A DNA stretch of 64,000 bases, taken from Anaerolineae bacterium (lineage in GTDB: Bacteria; Chloroflexota; Anaerolineae; Aggregatilineales; UBA2796). The position numbers were made by a program, and so were the translations under genes. This document shows, piece after piece, positions 1 through 8,779 of the stretch. Positions within the stretch are counted from its first letter, which is position 1. Every line of letters starts with the position of its first letter. The notes beneath the pieces were generated by a model. The model saw only the letters and a program-made list of their open reading frames with translations. It made no database searches and was not told where the DNA came from. The stretch spans positions 1 through 64,000 of the forward strand of contig JAHBVJ010000014.1 in NCBI GenBank assembly GCA_019637615.1. The letters run 5' to 3'.

Positions 1-165
1 TATCCGTGATTCACTCCTTATTTGCCCACTTTTTCTTACCTTGACACCAATTGGACGCCTCAAGAGGCGTCCGTACAAAAGTGGGACTAGGCATACTTTT
101 TATTGGTCGTCTATTCGTCCTTAGTGCTGGCTTCGCCGCGATGCGACGTCAACTGTCAATGAGCT
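1..165. other. Non-coding margin with a perfect inverted repeat
   Basis: No convincing gene is seen here. Positions 53-61 (GGACGCCTC) and 64-72 (GAGGCGTCC) form a perfect 9-bp inverted repeat separated by only AA, so it is either a cruciform or a tight hairpin. It lies about 95 bp beyond the stop of the minus-strand gene that ends at 166, but neither strand has a following T-run, so a terminator role is doubtful. Positions 116-129 contain two heptamers (CGTCCTT, AGTGCTG) of the kind that recur elsewhere in the window. Confidence 0.4.
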
Positions 166-1224
166 TTACGGCGCAGGTTCGACATAGTAATTGTGCATAC
201 TTTCTGCTGAGTCGGCATATTCTGGCGCTATGAAGTCCTTATTTTCTTCGAATAGGTGCTTCATCGTAGGCATGAATGTCGTGTCCATGTAGGTACCAGC
301 GGGGAGTCTATGATTACGTTTGGCATCAGCGACTATGTTTTGTAGAAGTTGCCAGCCTACTTCACGTTGCTGAAGTGCATCGTAAATCATCAGCATTTGC
401 AACGCGGCTATAGCATAGATCTTAGCGTCATTGTCACTAACGACTGTTGTCATTTTCAAATAGGCGAGATCACGATTTAAATCCTCGTCGTAACGATATT
501 TGAGTCTGGGCGAAATGTCGGTAACAGTGTCACCACGCAATACGTAATAGCGCTTGACCGATGGGCCACAGCAGTTGGGGGTGCCCATTGCCATTTCGTT
601 GCGCACATCCCAAGCCGTAAGTAACACACTCTGATTAGTGGGCTGATTGAGTTCGATCTTGATCACGATAAAGCCGTCGTGAATGTTCCCCACTAAGCGG
701 GAAATTACGGTTCCGTTGGGAAGCAGCTCATAAATGTAGTAGACGCTATGATCCCATATTGTCCCATCGTGGTCGCCATGAACTGCAAACAATAGACGAC
801 CATCGTGATTCCAGTCGCCGGGCGTAGGCAGCGATGACAAAAAATCATTGAGGATAAATGGAGTTTGCCCGTGAAGTTTGAAGTAATCCTGACTCCAACG
901 CAACGCTGGTATACCATCAATTTGATACAGCAAGGCAACACCACCCGGAGCCACCGTTACAATGCTCCCGAGCTTTTGGTTGATCGTCATCAAGCGATAC
1001 TGGTGTTGATGCGCCTCGAAGGTTAGGCTCTGATTTAGCACGGTAAATCTCGCTGCTTCGAGCTTGTCGAATTCTGGATCGGAGAAGCCGACCTGCACCG
1101 AAAGGGGAGGCGGTGGCGTTGGTGTCATGAGCGGTTGGGCAGTCGTTGGCGTGGTAGCCATCAGGCTGATTAGCATGATGCCACATACCGAGATGACCAA
1201 TGGCTTGAAACGCGAATTGAGCAT
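166..1224 (-). CDS. Secreted protein of unknown function
   Basis: A predicted protein of about 352 residues. The ATG at 1224 is preferred over the upstream GTG at 1236 because the signal peptide then starts directly (MLNSRFKPLVISVCGIMLIS, ending near TTAQP). A short Pro/Thr stretch (TPTPPPP) follows, typical of a linker after export. I recognise no catalytic motif and no domain family; the rest looks like a mixed alpha/beta extracytoplasmic protein. It lies 23 bp downstream of the alpha-galactosidase gene on the same strand and is probably co-transcribed, but this alone does not make it a sugar enzyme. The gene looks somewhat more A+T-rich than its neighbours. Confidence 0.75.
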   Translation of the reverse strand: MLNSRFKPLVISVCGIMLISLMATTPTTAQPLMTPTPPPPLSVQVGFSDPEFDKLEAARFTVLNQSLTFEAHQHQYRLMTINQKLGSIVTVAPGGVALLYQIDGIPALRWSQDYFKLHGQTPFILNDFLSSLPTPGDWNHDGRLLFAVHGDHDGTIWDHSVYYIYELLPNGTVISRLVGNIHDGFIVIKIELNQPTNQSVLLTAWDVRNEMAMGTPNCCGPSVKRYYVLRGDTVTDISPRLKYRYDEDLNRDLAYLKMTTVVSDNDAKIYAIAALQMLMIYDALQQREVGWQLLQNIVADAKRNHRLPAGTYMDTTFMPTMKHLFEENKDFIAPEYADSAESMHNYYVEPAP

Positions 1225-1247
1225 GATTTCACTCACTTCTCGCTAGA

Positions 1248-2366
1248 TTATGCCTTTACTGGCGTGATGTGGAACAGATTGACTCCGTGCGGCGGGACTT
1301 CGGCGGCGTAGGCGCGATCATGCACGCCGAGCGATTCACCTGACCACGCATCCACTACCTCACAGCACGTGCGATCATGCAGACGCAGCGACGCCCACGC
1401 CGCGATCATCTTGCGCGGGCTGACATCACGGTTGAACAGCCCGACGGCGATAGAGCCATCCGCGAGGGGTTTCATCCACGTCTCGTAATACTCGCGCTGC
1501 CGTTCGATCAAGAATCCCTGACGGCCTAACGGGTCTTGATTGATCGCGATCAGGCGTGGATTGAGCAGAATCGCGCGGGTCGCCTCGTTCATGCTGCGCA
1601 CGTCGCAGCCGAGCATCAGCGGCGAGGCCAGCAAACACCATAGGCTGAAATGCGTGCGATATTCTTCATCTGTGCAGCCACCATGCGCGACGTTGCCACT
1701 GCCGTACATGCCTACCGTGAGCATGTCAGGATCGTTCCAGTGATCCGGCCCCGCGTAGGCTTCGAGTCCGGCCTGCCCGAAGCCGATCTTTTCGATGCTT
1801 TCCCACGAGTCTGCGATGTCACCTGTCGTACGCCAGAGATGTGCGCCGACGCTGGCAGCCCACTTCCACGGTTCGTTGATGCCCCATTCGCACACGTTAT
1901 AGACGATAGGGCGTCCGGTGGCGCGGAGTTCTTGCCCCATGCGCGCGTACAGCATGATACCGTCTGCGCCAGCGGGTTTGTAGCAGAAATCGTACTTGAG
2001 AAAATCTACGTCCCATTCAGCAAAGGTACGCGCATCGATCTCCTCATAGCCGTAGCTGGCGGGCTTACCCATGCAGGTGAAACTGCCCGCACACGAATAA
2101 ATCCCGAACTTCAGCCCTTTGCTATGGATATATGCACTGAGCGCCTTGATGCCGTTGGGAAACTTGGCAGGATCAGGCACGAGGCGACCATCCACGCCGC
2201 GCTCATCGGTTTGCCAGCCGTCATCGATCACCACATACTGATAGCCAGCCGCTTTCAACCCTTGCGCGACGAAAGCATCGGCAGTCTCGCGGACGAGTGA
2301 TTCGTGGAGGTTGCCGCCAAAGGTATTCCAGCTATTCCAGCCCATCGGTGGAGTCGGTGCGAGCAT
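1248..2366 (-). CDS. Alpha-galactosidase, glycoside hydrolase family 27
   Basis: Likely hydrolyses terminal alpha-galactosyl (or related alpha-N-acetylgalactosaminyl) residues. The N-terminus APTPPMGWNSWNTFGG is the GH27 hallmark; the catalytic nucleophile is Asp126 in FLKYDFCY and the acid/base is Asp183 in WRTTGDIADSW. The NDPDMLTVG segment and the C-terminal beta domain are also typical. At 372 residues with no export signal it is of normal length for a cytoplasmic bacterial GH27. A start at 2393 is possible, but AAGGA is well placed before the ATG at 2366 and the family normally begins here. It is first in a likely two-gene operon with the secreted protein downstream. The natural substrate cannot be read from sequence. 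Confidence 0.93.
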   Translation of the reverse strand: MLAPTPPMGWNSWNTFGGNLHESLVRETADAFVAQGLKAAGYQYVVIDDGWQTDERGVDGRLVPDPAKFPNGIKALSAYIHSKGLKFGIYSCAGSFTCMGKPASYGYEEIDARTFAEWDVDFLKYDFCYKPAGADGIMLYARMGQELRATGRPIVYNVCEWGINEPWKWAASVGAHLWRTTGDIADSWESIEKIGFGQAGLEAYAGPDHWNDPDMLTVGMYGSGNVAHGGCTDEEYRTHFSLWCLLASPLMLGCDVRSMNEATRAILLNPRLIAINQDPLGRQGFLIERQREYYETWMKPLADGSIAVGLFNRDVSPRKMIAAWASLRLHDRTCCEVVDAWSGESLGVHDRAYAAEVPPHGVNLFHITPVKA

Positions 2367-2560
2367 GATGAGGTGTTCCTTATGAAAGCACAATGTAAGG
2401 GTAGCTTAACGCGGGGAGATGGTGGACGCAAAGACGATTAGCCGATGTTGTGCAGCCAAGAACCGCAATAACTGTCTAGATTCCTAGAAAGAAATCGGTA
2501 AGGTTTGCGTTCTATTCTTTGCTACGATCTGAATTCATCGTAGTGACAAGAGGAAACAGT

Positions 2561-3097
2561 ATGACAACGGAAATGGCAACGTTAGCAGGTGGATGCTTCT
2601 GGTGTTTGGAAGCTGTCTATGATCAGTTGAAGGGCGTGGTCTCCGTCGAATCGGGATACGCGGGCGGCAAGACAGTGAACCCGACCTATCAGCAGGTGTG
2701 CGACGGGACGACTGGACACGCCGAGGTCGTGCAGATCACCTATGATCCGGCAGTGGTGAGCTACCAAGACCTGCTGAATGTCTTTTTCACCATCCACGAT
2801 CCGACAACGTTGAACCGTCAGGGCGCGGATGTGGGCACGCAGTATCGATCCGCCATCTACTATCACACGCCGGAGCAGAAAGCCATCGCAGAACAGACGA
2901 TCCGCGATCTGAATGCAGCACAGGTGTGGAATAACCCGATCGTGACCGAAGTGACGCCGCTGGATCACTTCTACATTGCGGAAGCCTACCATCAGGAATA
3001 CTTCGCCCGCAACCCGAATCAGGGTTACTGCCGCGCCGTGATCGCGCCCAAGGTGTCGAAATTCCGCCACAAGTACCTTGAACAGTTGAAGAAGTAA
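2561..3097 (+). CDS. msrA: Peptide-methionine (S)-S-oxide reductase
   Basis: Repairs oxidised methionine by reducing the S-epimer of methionine sulfoxide in proteins, in the cytoplasm. The GCFWC motif places the catalytic Cys at residue 12, and the family blocks SGYAGG, GHAEVVQITYDP, DPTTLNRQGADVGTQYRS and YHQEYF are intact. The ATG at 2561 is chosen because AGAGG lies seven bases upstream; an in-frame start at 2519 would add residues with no family match. About 178 residues, the normal length. It is divergent from the alpha-galactosidase gene and appears to be a single-gene unit. Confidence 0.96.
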   Translation: MTTEMATLAGGCFWCLEAVYDQLKGVVSVESGYAGGKTVNPTYQQVCDGTTGHAEVVQITYDPAVVSYQDLLNVFFTIHDPTTLNRQGADVGTQYRSAIYYHTPEQKAIAEQTIRDLNAAQVWNNPIVTEVTPLDHFYIAEAYHQEYFARNPNQGYCRAVIAPKVSKFRHKYLEQLKK

Positions 3098-3157
3098 CTG
3101 ATAGGGCAATCACCACGTTTGCGCCATCCTCGTTGATCTACCTTCGCTCCTTGGGCG

Positions 3158-3207
3158 TGCTACAATAGGGCAACCTACAGTGTGTCGGCGGGGGGGAATG
3201 TCCCGCC
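3158..3207 (+). promoter_or_regulatory. Possible extended -10 promoter and leader hairpin for the isomerase gene
   Basis: TGCTACAAT at 3158-3166 matches an extended -10 element (TGnTANNNT). No good -35 box is seen at the correct spacing. The leader then holds GGCGGG (3187-3192) and CCCGCC (3202-3207), which can form a GC-rich hairpin about 30 bases before the ATG at 3241. Confidence 0.35.
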
Positions 3208-3240
3208 CTCACCATTTCAACGAGTGATGGACAGTAACGC

Positions 3241-4284
3241 ATGACGGATACGACGAATAACCGCCCAACCGAACGCCGCAAGCTAGACCACATCAAGATC
3301 AACCTTGAGCAGGATGTGCAGTTCCCGAACCTGACGACTGGATTAGAGCATTATCGCTTCATACATGAAGCCCTGCCCGAATTGGACATCAACGAGATCG
3401 ACACGAGTGTGACTGTGTTCGGCAAGCGCCTGACGACGCCCGTGTTGATTTCGTCGATGACGGGTGGCACAGTCGAAGCCCAACAGATCAACAAGAACTT
3501 GGCGCAAGCAGCGCAGCAGATGGGCATTGCGATGGGCTTGGGATCGCAGCGGGCAGCGGTGGAACATCCAGAGCTGATCTCTACGTACGCAGTGCGCGAT
3601 GTGGCTCCTGATATTCTGCTGTTCGCGAATGTCGGCGCGGTACAGTTGAACTACGGCTACGGCGTCGATCAGTGTCGGCGCGCGGTGGAGATGGTGGCGG
3701 CGGATGCGCTGATTTTGCACTTCAACACGATGCAGGAAGCCGTCCAGCCGGAAGGTGATGGCAACTTCAAGGATTTGCTGCCGAAGATCGCGGATGTGGT
3801 CAAGCGCGTCGGCGTGCCCGTGATCGCCAAGGAAGTCGGTTGGGGGTTCAGCGAACGCTCGGCACGCTTACTGGCGAGTGTGGGCGTAGCGGCGATTGAT
3901 GTGGCGGGGTCAGGTGGCACATCATGGAGCGAGGTAGAGTATCACCGCGCACCGACGGCTTTCCATGCGCGGGTCGCGCGCAGCTTTGCCGATTGGGGCA
4001 TCCCGACCGCTGACAGCATCCAGTACGTGAAAAAGGCCGCGCCTAAGTTGACGATCATCGCCAGCGGTGGTTTGCGCGACGGCATCGATGTTGCAAAGTG
4101 CATCGCCCTTGGCGCTACGCTCGGCGGGATGGCAGGGCCGTTCCTGAAGGCGGCGACGGTGTCGGTGGAAGAAGTTGTCAACGTGATCCGCGAGATGGAT
4201 CGCCAAATCCGTGTGGCGATGTTCGGGGCAGCGGTGGCGGATATTGCGACACTGCAAAAAACGCCGATGCTCCGCGTGGAGTAA
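3241..4284 (+). CDS. fni: Type 2 isopentenyl-diphosphate delta-isomerase
   Basis: Interconverts isopentenyl and dimethylallyl diphosphate using reduced FMN, supplying isoprenoid precursors. The N-terminal ERRKLDHIKINLEQDVQF and the blocks SSMTGGT, GLGSQRAAVE, FANVGAVQL, LILHFNTMQEAVQPEGD, IAKEVGWGFS, DVAGSGGTSW and ASGGLRDGIDVAK follow the FMN-binding TIM-barrel family in order. At 347 residues it is full length. The enzyme is unrelated to the Nudix-type Idi. No other mevalonate or MEP pathway gene is visible nearby, so it stands alone here. The preceding ORF boundary and the upstream extended -10 support the ATG at 3241. Confidence 0.96.
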   Translation: MTDTTNNRPTERRKLDHIKINLEQDVQFPNLTTGLEHYRFIHEALPELDINEIDTSVTVFGKRLTTPVLISSMTGGTVEAQQINKNLAQAAQQMGIAMGLGSQRAAVEHPELISTYAVRDVAPDILLFANVGAVQLNYGYGVDQCRRAVEMVAADALILHFNTMQEAVQPEGDGNFKDLLPKIADVVKRVGVPVIAKEVGWGFSERSARLLASVGVAAIDVAGSGGTSWSEVEYHRAPTAFHARVARSFADWGIPTADSIQYVKKAAPKLTIIASGGLRDGIDVAKCIALGATLGGMAGPFLKAATVSVEEVVNVIREMDRQIRVAMFGAAVADIATLQKTPMLRVE

Positions 4285-4324
4285 AAATGCCAGTAATCGG
4301 TTGAACGCTGGCAAGCTATGAAAA

Positions 4325-4377
4325 TTCCTGTTGAGCAGTGTTGTGAAGGGTTACCAACCAACACCGCCCAACAGGAA
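4325..4377 (-). terminator. Nested hairpin terminator between convergent genes
   Basis: TTCCTGTTG (4325-4333) pairs perfectly with CAACAGGAA (4369-4377), and inside it GTGTTG (4338-4343) pairs with CAACAC (4359-4364). Read on the minus strand the stem is followed by TTTT, so it best terminates the SARP-like gene that ends at 4421; on the plus strand it may also help stop transcription from the isomerase gene. Confidence 0.6.
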
Positions 4378-4420
4378 CCTAAGCTTACGTTTATTATCAG
4401 TCCAAGCTTGTGGACGGATT

Positions 4421-5704
4421 TTACGACATCAATTCCTTGTACAGACGTGTCGTTTCAGTCTCAAGTTTCAGATTCGATTTTGCCAAATCTTCTTGTAAAC
4501 GCTGATAGTGCCCAATAGCCTCGCTACGACGTCCCATGTCCGCGTACAACTGCATGATGTCGCGGTGGAGGTCTTGGCGTTTGTTATCTTCCCCAAGGGC
4601 TTTGAGCAGCAGCGTCAGGGCGCTTTCCGGACGACCTTCGGCGGCACGTACTCTTGCCATGCCCGCCAACGCTTCTAGATAACCCGCCTGATATTCAGCA
4701 CGACGACGCACAATCCACGGTTCGTTGTGACCTAGCAGGAATGGCTTTTGATACAAATCAATGGCCTTCTGCCACGCTTTCATCTGTGCTTTGTTGGTGG
4801 TTGCCAAACGGCCTTCGACCAAAGCGCTGACAAAATCAACCACGTCGTAATGCAGGCTTAACAGCGGATTCACGCGGTAGAAGCCATCTTCGTGAATGAG
4901 AATATCGACGGACACACCTTCGAGCGCCTTGTGCAGGCGGCGCTTGGTCACGTGAAATACGTTCACGGCTTGCTCGGTCGTCAGATCGGGCCAGAAGGCA
5001 GCGCAGATTTCAGAGCGCGTCACGACCGGGCGTTCCAGCGCAAAAAAGAATAACAGCCGAGGAAGATGACCTTCCCACGCTTCAACCGCTTGACTATCCA
5101 GTTCCATCGAGCCGGGGCTAAAGGCGTTGATCGATAAACGTGCTTTGCCGGATGCCTGTAGGTCGTAGAAATTGCTCTCAATGAGATCAGCATCGCGCAA
5201 CATGATGGCTTTTTTCTGAGCGATTAGCGCCATCCAAGGCAAACGGGGTAAACTGCGACTATTAATGACGAGTTTGCAGCCAGCAGGCAGCCGATCCACG
5301 AGCAACTCGATGAGTTGCTCTAGATCATCACCGATTTCGGCGCGATCAAACTCATCAAACAACAATATGAATGACCCGTCGCTCATTTCTTGCAGGTCGG
5401 TGACAAAGCCATCGATGATCGCATCAAGATCGCGTGGGTCGCGGGATACCGCTTGGTTGACGTGCGTGCCAAATTGAGGGAACTGGTCGGACAGGTCGTG
5501 GGTAAAACCCGCCACAAACGATTGAACATCAATGTCGTCGGAACCCAACGCGTAATAAAATACGCGGATGTCTGCATTGGCTAAGATACGACTGAGTAAG
5601 GCAGTGCGATAACGACTACGCGTGTGAAGTAACACTACACGGGCGGCGTCGGAACGCTCTTGGAATGCCTGATAAATTGATTCTATCAATTCGCTGAATG
5701 CCAT
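4421..5704 (-). CDS. SARP/BTAD-type transcriptional regulator with a degenerate ATPase-like N-terminus
   Basis: A 427-residue cytoplasmic regulator. Residues 1-170 look like the nucleotide-binding region of a STAND ATPase: a Walker-B-like strand is present (FILLFDEFD, about 112-120), but at the P-loop position (VVLLHTRSRYRTALLSRI, about 23-40) no GxxxxGK[ST] remains. Residues about 185-260 resemble an OmpR-like winged helix (WEGHLPRLLFFFALERP, then SEICAAFWPD and VTKRRLHKAL), and residues about 275-425 match the bacterial transcriptional activator (BTAD) TPR domain, ending LHRDIMQLYADMGRRSEAI. Loss of the P-loop suggests that it does not hydrolyse ATP. Its promoter region carries two long inverted repeats (5720-5826), which are candidate autoregulatory sites. 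The divergent amidase is a possible target. Confidence 0.8.
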   Translation of the reverse strand: MAFSELIESIYQAFQERSDAARVVLLHTRSRYRTALLSRILANADIRVFYYALGSDDIDVQSFVAGFTHDLSDQFPQFGTHVNQAVSRDPRDLDAIIDGFVTDLQEMSDGSFILLFDEFDRAEIGDDLEQLIELLVDRLPAGCKLVINSRSLPRLPWMALIAQKKAIMLRDADLIESNFYDLQASGKARLSINAFSPGSMELDSQAVEAWEGHLPRLLFFFALERPVVTRSEICAAFWPDLTTEQAVNVFHVTKRRLHKALEGVSVDILIHEDGFYRVNPLLSLHYDVVDFVSALVEGRLATTNKAQMKAWQKAIDLYQKPFLLGHNEPWIVRRRAEYQAGYLEALAGMARVRAAEGRPESALTLLLKALGEDNKRQDLHRDIMQLYADMGRRSEAIGHYQRLQEDLAKSNLKLETETTRLYKELMS

Positions 5705-5719
5705 TTTACAATCCCCATA

Positions 5720-5826
5720 ATGTTACCAAATATTAGAGTGACTACTGAGAATGGTAACATAATTCGCGTAAGTATAATAGCTGCTCTGAAAATCCGCAAA
5801 CTAAGAGTTATATAATAGATTTTCAG
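5720..5826. promoter_or_regulatory. Two 41-bp inverted repeats in the divergent regulator/amidase region
   Basis: ATGTTACCA (5720-5728) and TGGTAACAT (5752-5760) are a perfect 9-bp inverted pair with a 23-base spacer. CTGAAAATC (5786-5794) and GATTTTCAG (5818-5826) are another perfect 9-bp pair with exactly the same 23-base spacer. TATAAT hexamers occur at 5773-5778 and 5811-5816. The first repeat starts 16 bp from the regulator start codon. The geometry suggests dimeric operators or looped sites; binding by the SARP-like protein is inference. Confidence 0.5.
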
Positions 5827-5924
5827 TGTTCTATTACACAAGACTAATCATCAATATTCTGCACTGCTTTTGCAGCCAGCGCCTTACCTTTCGGGTGATC
5901 CTTGCACATTAGGAACAAATATCT

Positions 5925-7331
5925 ATGTCATCACTTATGGCTATGACGATTTCGGAAGCCACCGCGCATCTGATTAAACGCGACCTCTCGGCACAGGAAC
6001 TAACACAAGCCCATTTAGCACGGATCAGCGCCATAGATGGCACCCTAAACAGCTTCCTGCTCGTGATGGCGGAACGTGCCATGCAGCAAGCCATCCAGTG
6101 TGACGCGGAAATTCAACGCGATGCACGGCGTGGCGCTTTGCACGCGATTCCACTCGGCGTGAAAGACTTGTTTGAAGTCAATGGATTCCCCACGACGGCT
6201 GGTTCTAAACATCTCGCCGCTCATCAATCAATGGCAGACGCTGGAGTCGTGACGCGCTTAGAAGATGCGGGCGCAATTCTACTCGGCAAGTTGAATATGC
6301 ACGAGTGGGCGATGGGCGTGATCGGGGACAACACGCACTATGGGACATGCCACAACCCGTGGGACGTTGACCGGATTTGTGGCGGATCGAGCAGCGGATC
6401 GGGCGCGGCGGTGGCGGCAGGGTTGGTCATGGGCGCATTGGGCAGCGATACACGCGGATCGATCCGCATTCCGGCGGCGATGTGCGGAATCGTGGGATTG
6501 AAGCCGACCTACGGACGAGTCAGTGTGCGCGGCGCGTTCCCGTTGAGCTGGACGCTGGATCATGCTGGCCCGATGGCACGCAGTGTCGACGATGTGGCGA
6601 TTCTGTTGGGCGCGATAGCAGGCTACGATGCTGACGACCCATACAGCGTCGATGCGCCAACCGACGATTATTCGATTCATCTCAAGGATGGTGTGCGAGG
6701 TTGGAGGATAGGGATAGATGTCGGAGAATACGCTCACGATCCGTCCATCGTTAGCGCGGAGGTAAGTGCGGCCTACCGCCAAGCCGCCGAGGTATTCCGT
6801 GATCAGGGCGCTGAGGTTGTGCCGTTGAACGTAGACTGGCTGATGCCGGCGGTGCTCAGTTCGCGGCAGTTAGTCGGTGCTGATGCTGCCGCTTTTCATG
6901 CGCAGCGATTGCGCGATGACGCTGACCTCTTTGGCGCGGATGTGCTGCTCCGGCTGCGCAGCGATCCGCCCGCCAGCGCGGCTGAATATGCAGCGATTCG
7001 CCATCAACATGCAGCATTGCAATGGCGCGCCAAGCAGTTGTTCCATGACATCGATGTGCTGCTGCTGCCGACGCTGCCCTTTGTCGCAGCGCGACGGGAT
7101 GATCAGGCCATGATGGACAAGGGGCGCACGTACTATTCGCGCTTCACGTCGCCATTTAACATACTAGGGTTGCCAGCGCTATCGCTACCATGCGGATTCG
7201 ATCATGACGGAATGCCAATCGGGTTGCAGATCGTCGGGCGGGCATGGCGTGAAGCGGACGTGCTGCGTGCTGGTCATGCGTTTGAAACGGCGACGGAATG
7301 GCATTTGCGGAAACCACCGCTGCCGATGTGA
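5925..7331 (+). CDS. Amidase signature family hydrolase
   Basis: A 468-residue enzyme that probably hydrolyses a carboxamide. The Ser-cisSer-Lys triad is visible: Lys80 in PLGVKDLF, Ser155 in GGSSSGSG, and the nucleophile Ser179 in GSDTRGSIRIPAA (the usual GG before the nucleophile is RG here). The C-terminal NILGLPALSLPCGF and GMPIGLQIVGR blocks are typical. It resembles GatA, but no gatB or gatC lies nearby, so a stand-alone amidase is more likely than a tRNA amidotransferase subunit; GatA cannot be excluded from this window. No signal peptide. It is divergent from the SARP-like regulator. ATGs at 5925, 5937 and 5943 are all possible starts. Confidence 0.88.
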   Translation: MSSLMAMTISEATAHLIKRDLSAQELTQAHLARISAIDGTLNSFLLVMAERAMQQAIQCDAEIQRDARRGALHAIPLGVKDLFEVNGFPTTAGSKHLAAHQSMADAGVVTRLEDAGAILLGKLNMHEWAMGVIGDNTHYGTCHNPWDVDRICGGSSSGSGAAVAAGLVMGALGSDTRGSIRIPAAMCGIVGLKPTYGRVSVRGAFPLSWTLDHAGPMARSVDDVAILLGAIAGYDADDPYSVDAPTDDYSIHLKDGVRGWRIGIDVGEYAHDPSIVSAEVSAAYRQAAEVFRDQGAEVVPLNVDWLMPAVLSSRQLVGADAAAFHAQRLRDDADLFGADVLLRLRSDPPASAAEYAAIRHQHAALQWRAKQLFHDIDVLLLPTLPFVAARRDDQAMMDKGRTYYSRFTSPFNILGLPALSLPCGFDHDGMPIGLQIVGRAWREADVLRAGHAFETATEWHLRKPPLPM

Positions 7332-7344
7332 CATCGGGTGGAGA

Positions 7345-7375
7345 TGACTACCTCATGCAATTGATGAGGTAGTCA
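7345..7375. terminator. Bidirectional terminator hairpin
   Basis: TGACTACCTCAT (7345-7356) and ATGAGGTAGTCA (7364-7375) form a perfect 12-bp stem with a 7-base loop. It sits between the stops of the convergent amidase (7331) and thioredoxin-like (7385) genes. Neither side has a strong T-run. Confidence 0.6.
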
Positions 7376-7384
7376 GTCGTTCGT

Positions 7385-8086
7385 TCATTTCTTGGTGGTT
7401 GGCATTTTATTGGGTTTCGTCCAATCGAACGCGCCGATGCCGGGGTTTTCCGCAATCGCCGCGAAGAATTCTACGCCGAGCGCGGAGATTTCTCCGGGCT
7501 GCATGGCTTGCACATTCCCTTCGGCATCGATGAGCAGGGTCACCGGAATGAAGTTTAACCCGACGGCATTGCCAAACTTGGAGCGCGAATCGGTCAGTAC
7601 CTTGACCTTCTTGGCGTATTGGAGCAAGAAAAACTGCGCGTCAGATTTGCTGAGTTCGCCCGTATTCACGAAATAGACGGGCACGGTCAATGATTCTTCT
7701 TCCATCGCGTTCACCAGCAACGGAAACTCGTTCCGGCAGGGGCCACACCACGACGCCCAGAAATTCAACACATACGGCCCCGTGAGGGTTTCGTTCGTGA
7801 AACTGGCCTTGCCATCAAATTCGCGGAATGTGAACTTCGGGATAGCTTGCCCAACGGCGACACCTTTCGGACGCTGCGCATCTTCCGGCATTCCAATGTT
7901 GCCGCCCACCCAATAGGTATAGCCGTGCGCCTTGACATTTTCGTCAAACAACTTCTGTGCCAGCGAAAAGATCAATTGCGCTTTATCTTCAGCGTAAATC
8001 GGCGCGGCTTGACCAGCGGATACAACCGCAATGAACACGGCAACGGCTAGGAAGGCTAATTTTTTGTAATAGGTCGCCATTGTCAT
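7385..8086 (-). CDS. TlpA/ResA-type secreted thioredoxin-like protein
   Basis: An exported thiol-disulfide protein of about 233 residues. The start at 8086 is chosen among three close ATGs (8089, 8086, 8080) because GGGGAGAGG lies just upstream; the 8080 start has the best spacing. A hydrophobic signal segment (AFLAVAVFIAVVSAGQAAP) is followed by a linker and a TlpA-like domain with the active-site WASWCGPC (Cys114 and Cys117). FVNTGELSKSDAQFFLLQY and PVTLLIDAEGNVQAMQPGEI match the rest of the fold. It acts outside the cytoplasmic membrane, probably reducing disulfides, for example in cytochrome or metalloprotein maturation. It is divergent from the CopD-like gene. Confidence 0.87.
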   Translation of the reverse strand: MTMATYYKKLAFLAVAVFIAVVSAGQAAPIYAEDKAQLIFSLAQKLFDENVKAHGYTYWVGGNIGMPEDAQRPKGVAVGQAIPKFTFREFDGKASFTNETLTGPYVLNFWASWCGPCRNEFPLLVNAMEEESLTVPVYFVNTGELSKSDAQFFLLQYAKKVKVLTDSRSKFGNAVGLNFIPVTLLIDAEGNVQAMQPGEISALGVEFFAAIAENPGIGAFDWTKPNKMPTTKK

Positions 8087-8195
8087 CATCCTCTCCCCTT
8101 GGACTTTCGAGAAGTGTAGCACAGATTGGTAGTTCAAAATTGATGGGAATCCGCTACAATCTCGCCGTTTTATCTGACGCATGTTTCGCGCATGA

Positions 8196-8720
8196 GTGAT
8201 TATGCTTGACTGGCTGTTTGTGATTAGCTTGTTCTTTCACCTCCTCGCGACGGTCGTCTGGATCGGCGGCCTAGTGTTGATGACGGTGCTGGTGTGGCCC
8301 GAAGCGCGGCGTGTCCTCGCTCAAGGCACACATCCTGCGCTCGTGACCTATCTGGATCGGCTGCGGAATCGCTTCAACCCGTTGGCGACACTTAGCTTGA
8401 TCGTGTTGATCGTGACTGGGCTGTATCAGATGGCACGCAATCCAAATTACGAGGGTGTGCTGCAATTCAATAACACATGGAGTCGCGCTATACTCGTCAA
8501 GCACATCGCTGTGCTTGGCATGATCATCACTGGCGCAGTCATGCAGTGGAGCATTATTCCGGCGATTGAGCGCGTTACCTTATACCTTAGTCAAGGTAAG
8601 ATGGCTCCCAAGTTGCCCGATGTGGAAAAGTTGCGCCGTCGAGAACGTCAGTTGGTGGCGATCAATTGTGGTTTGGGTGTACTTGTGCTGGTGTTTACGG
8701 CTATCGCCACGTCCGTTTAG
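8196..8720 (+). CDS. CopD-like integral membrane protein
   Basis: A 174-residue protein with four predicted transmembrane helices (near 8-30, 58-78, 95-118 and 150-172). The first helix carries FFHLLATVVWIGGLVLM, a pattern shared by CopD/DUF4149-type proteins, whose membrane histidines have been linked to copper or haem. Other intramembrane histidines include VKHIAVLG. A GTG start at 8196 or the ATG at 8202 are equally possible. The gene is divergent from the thioredoxin-like gene and heads a likely operon with the GT39 protein and RNase Z. The substrate is unknown. Confidence 0.65.
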   Translation: MIMLDWLFVISLFFHLLATVVWIGGLVLMTVLVWPEARRVLAQGTHPALVTYLDRLRNRFNPLATLSLIVLIVTGLYQMARNPNYEGVLQFNNTWSRAILVKHIAVLGMIITGAVMQWSIIPAIERVTLYLSQGKMAPKLPDVEKLRRRERQLVAINCGLGVLVLVFTAIATSV

Positions 8721-8779
8721 CATTACAGGGATGCTAACTCCCCATACTGGAGTGTAGGTGTCCATAAGGATTATTTTGC

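Noticed and set aside
1650..2300. 216-codon plus-strand frame within the alpha-galactosidase gene
   Set aside because: It is antisense to conserved GH27 sequence and shows no domain.
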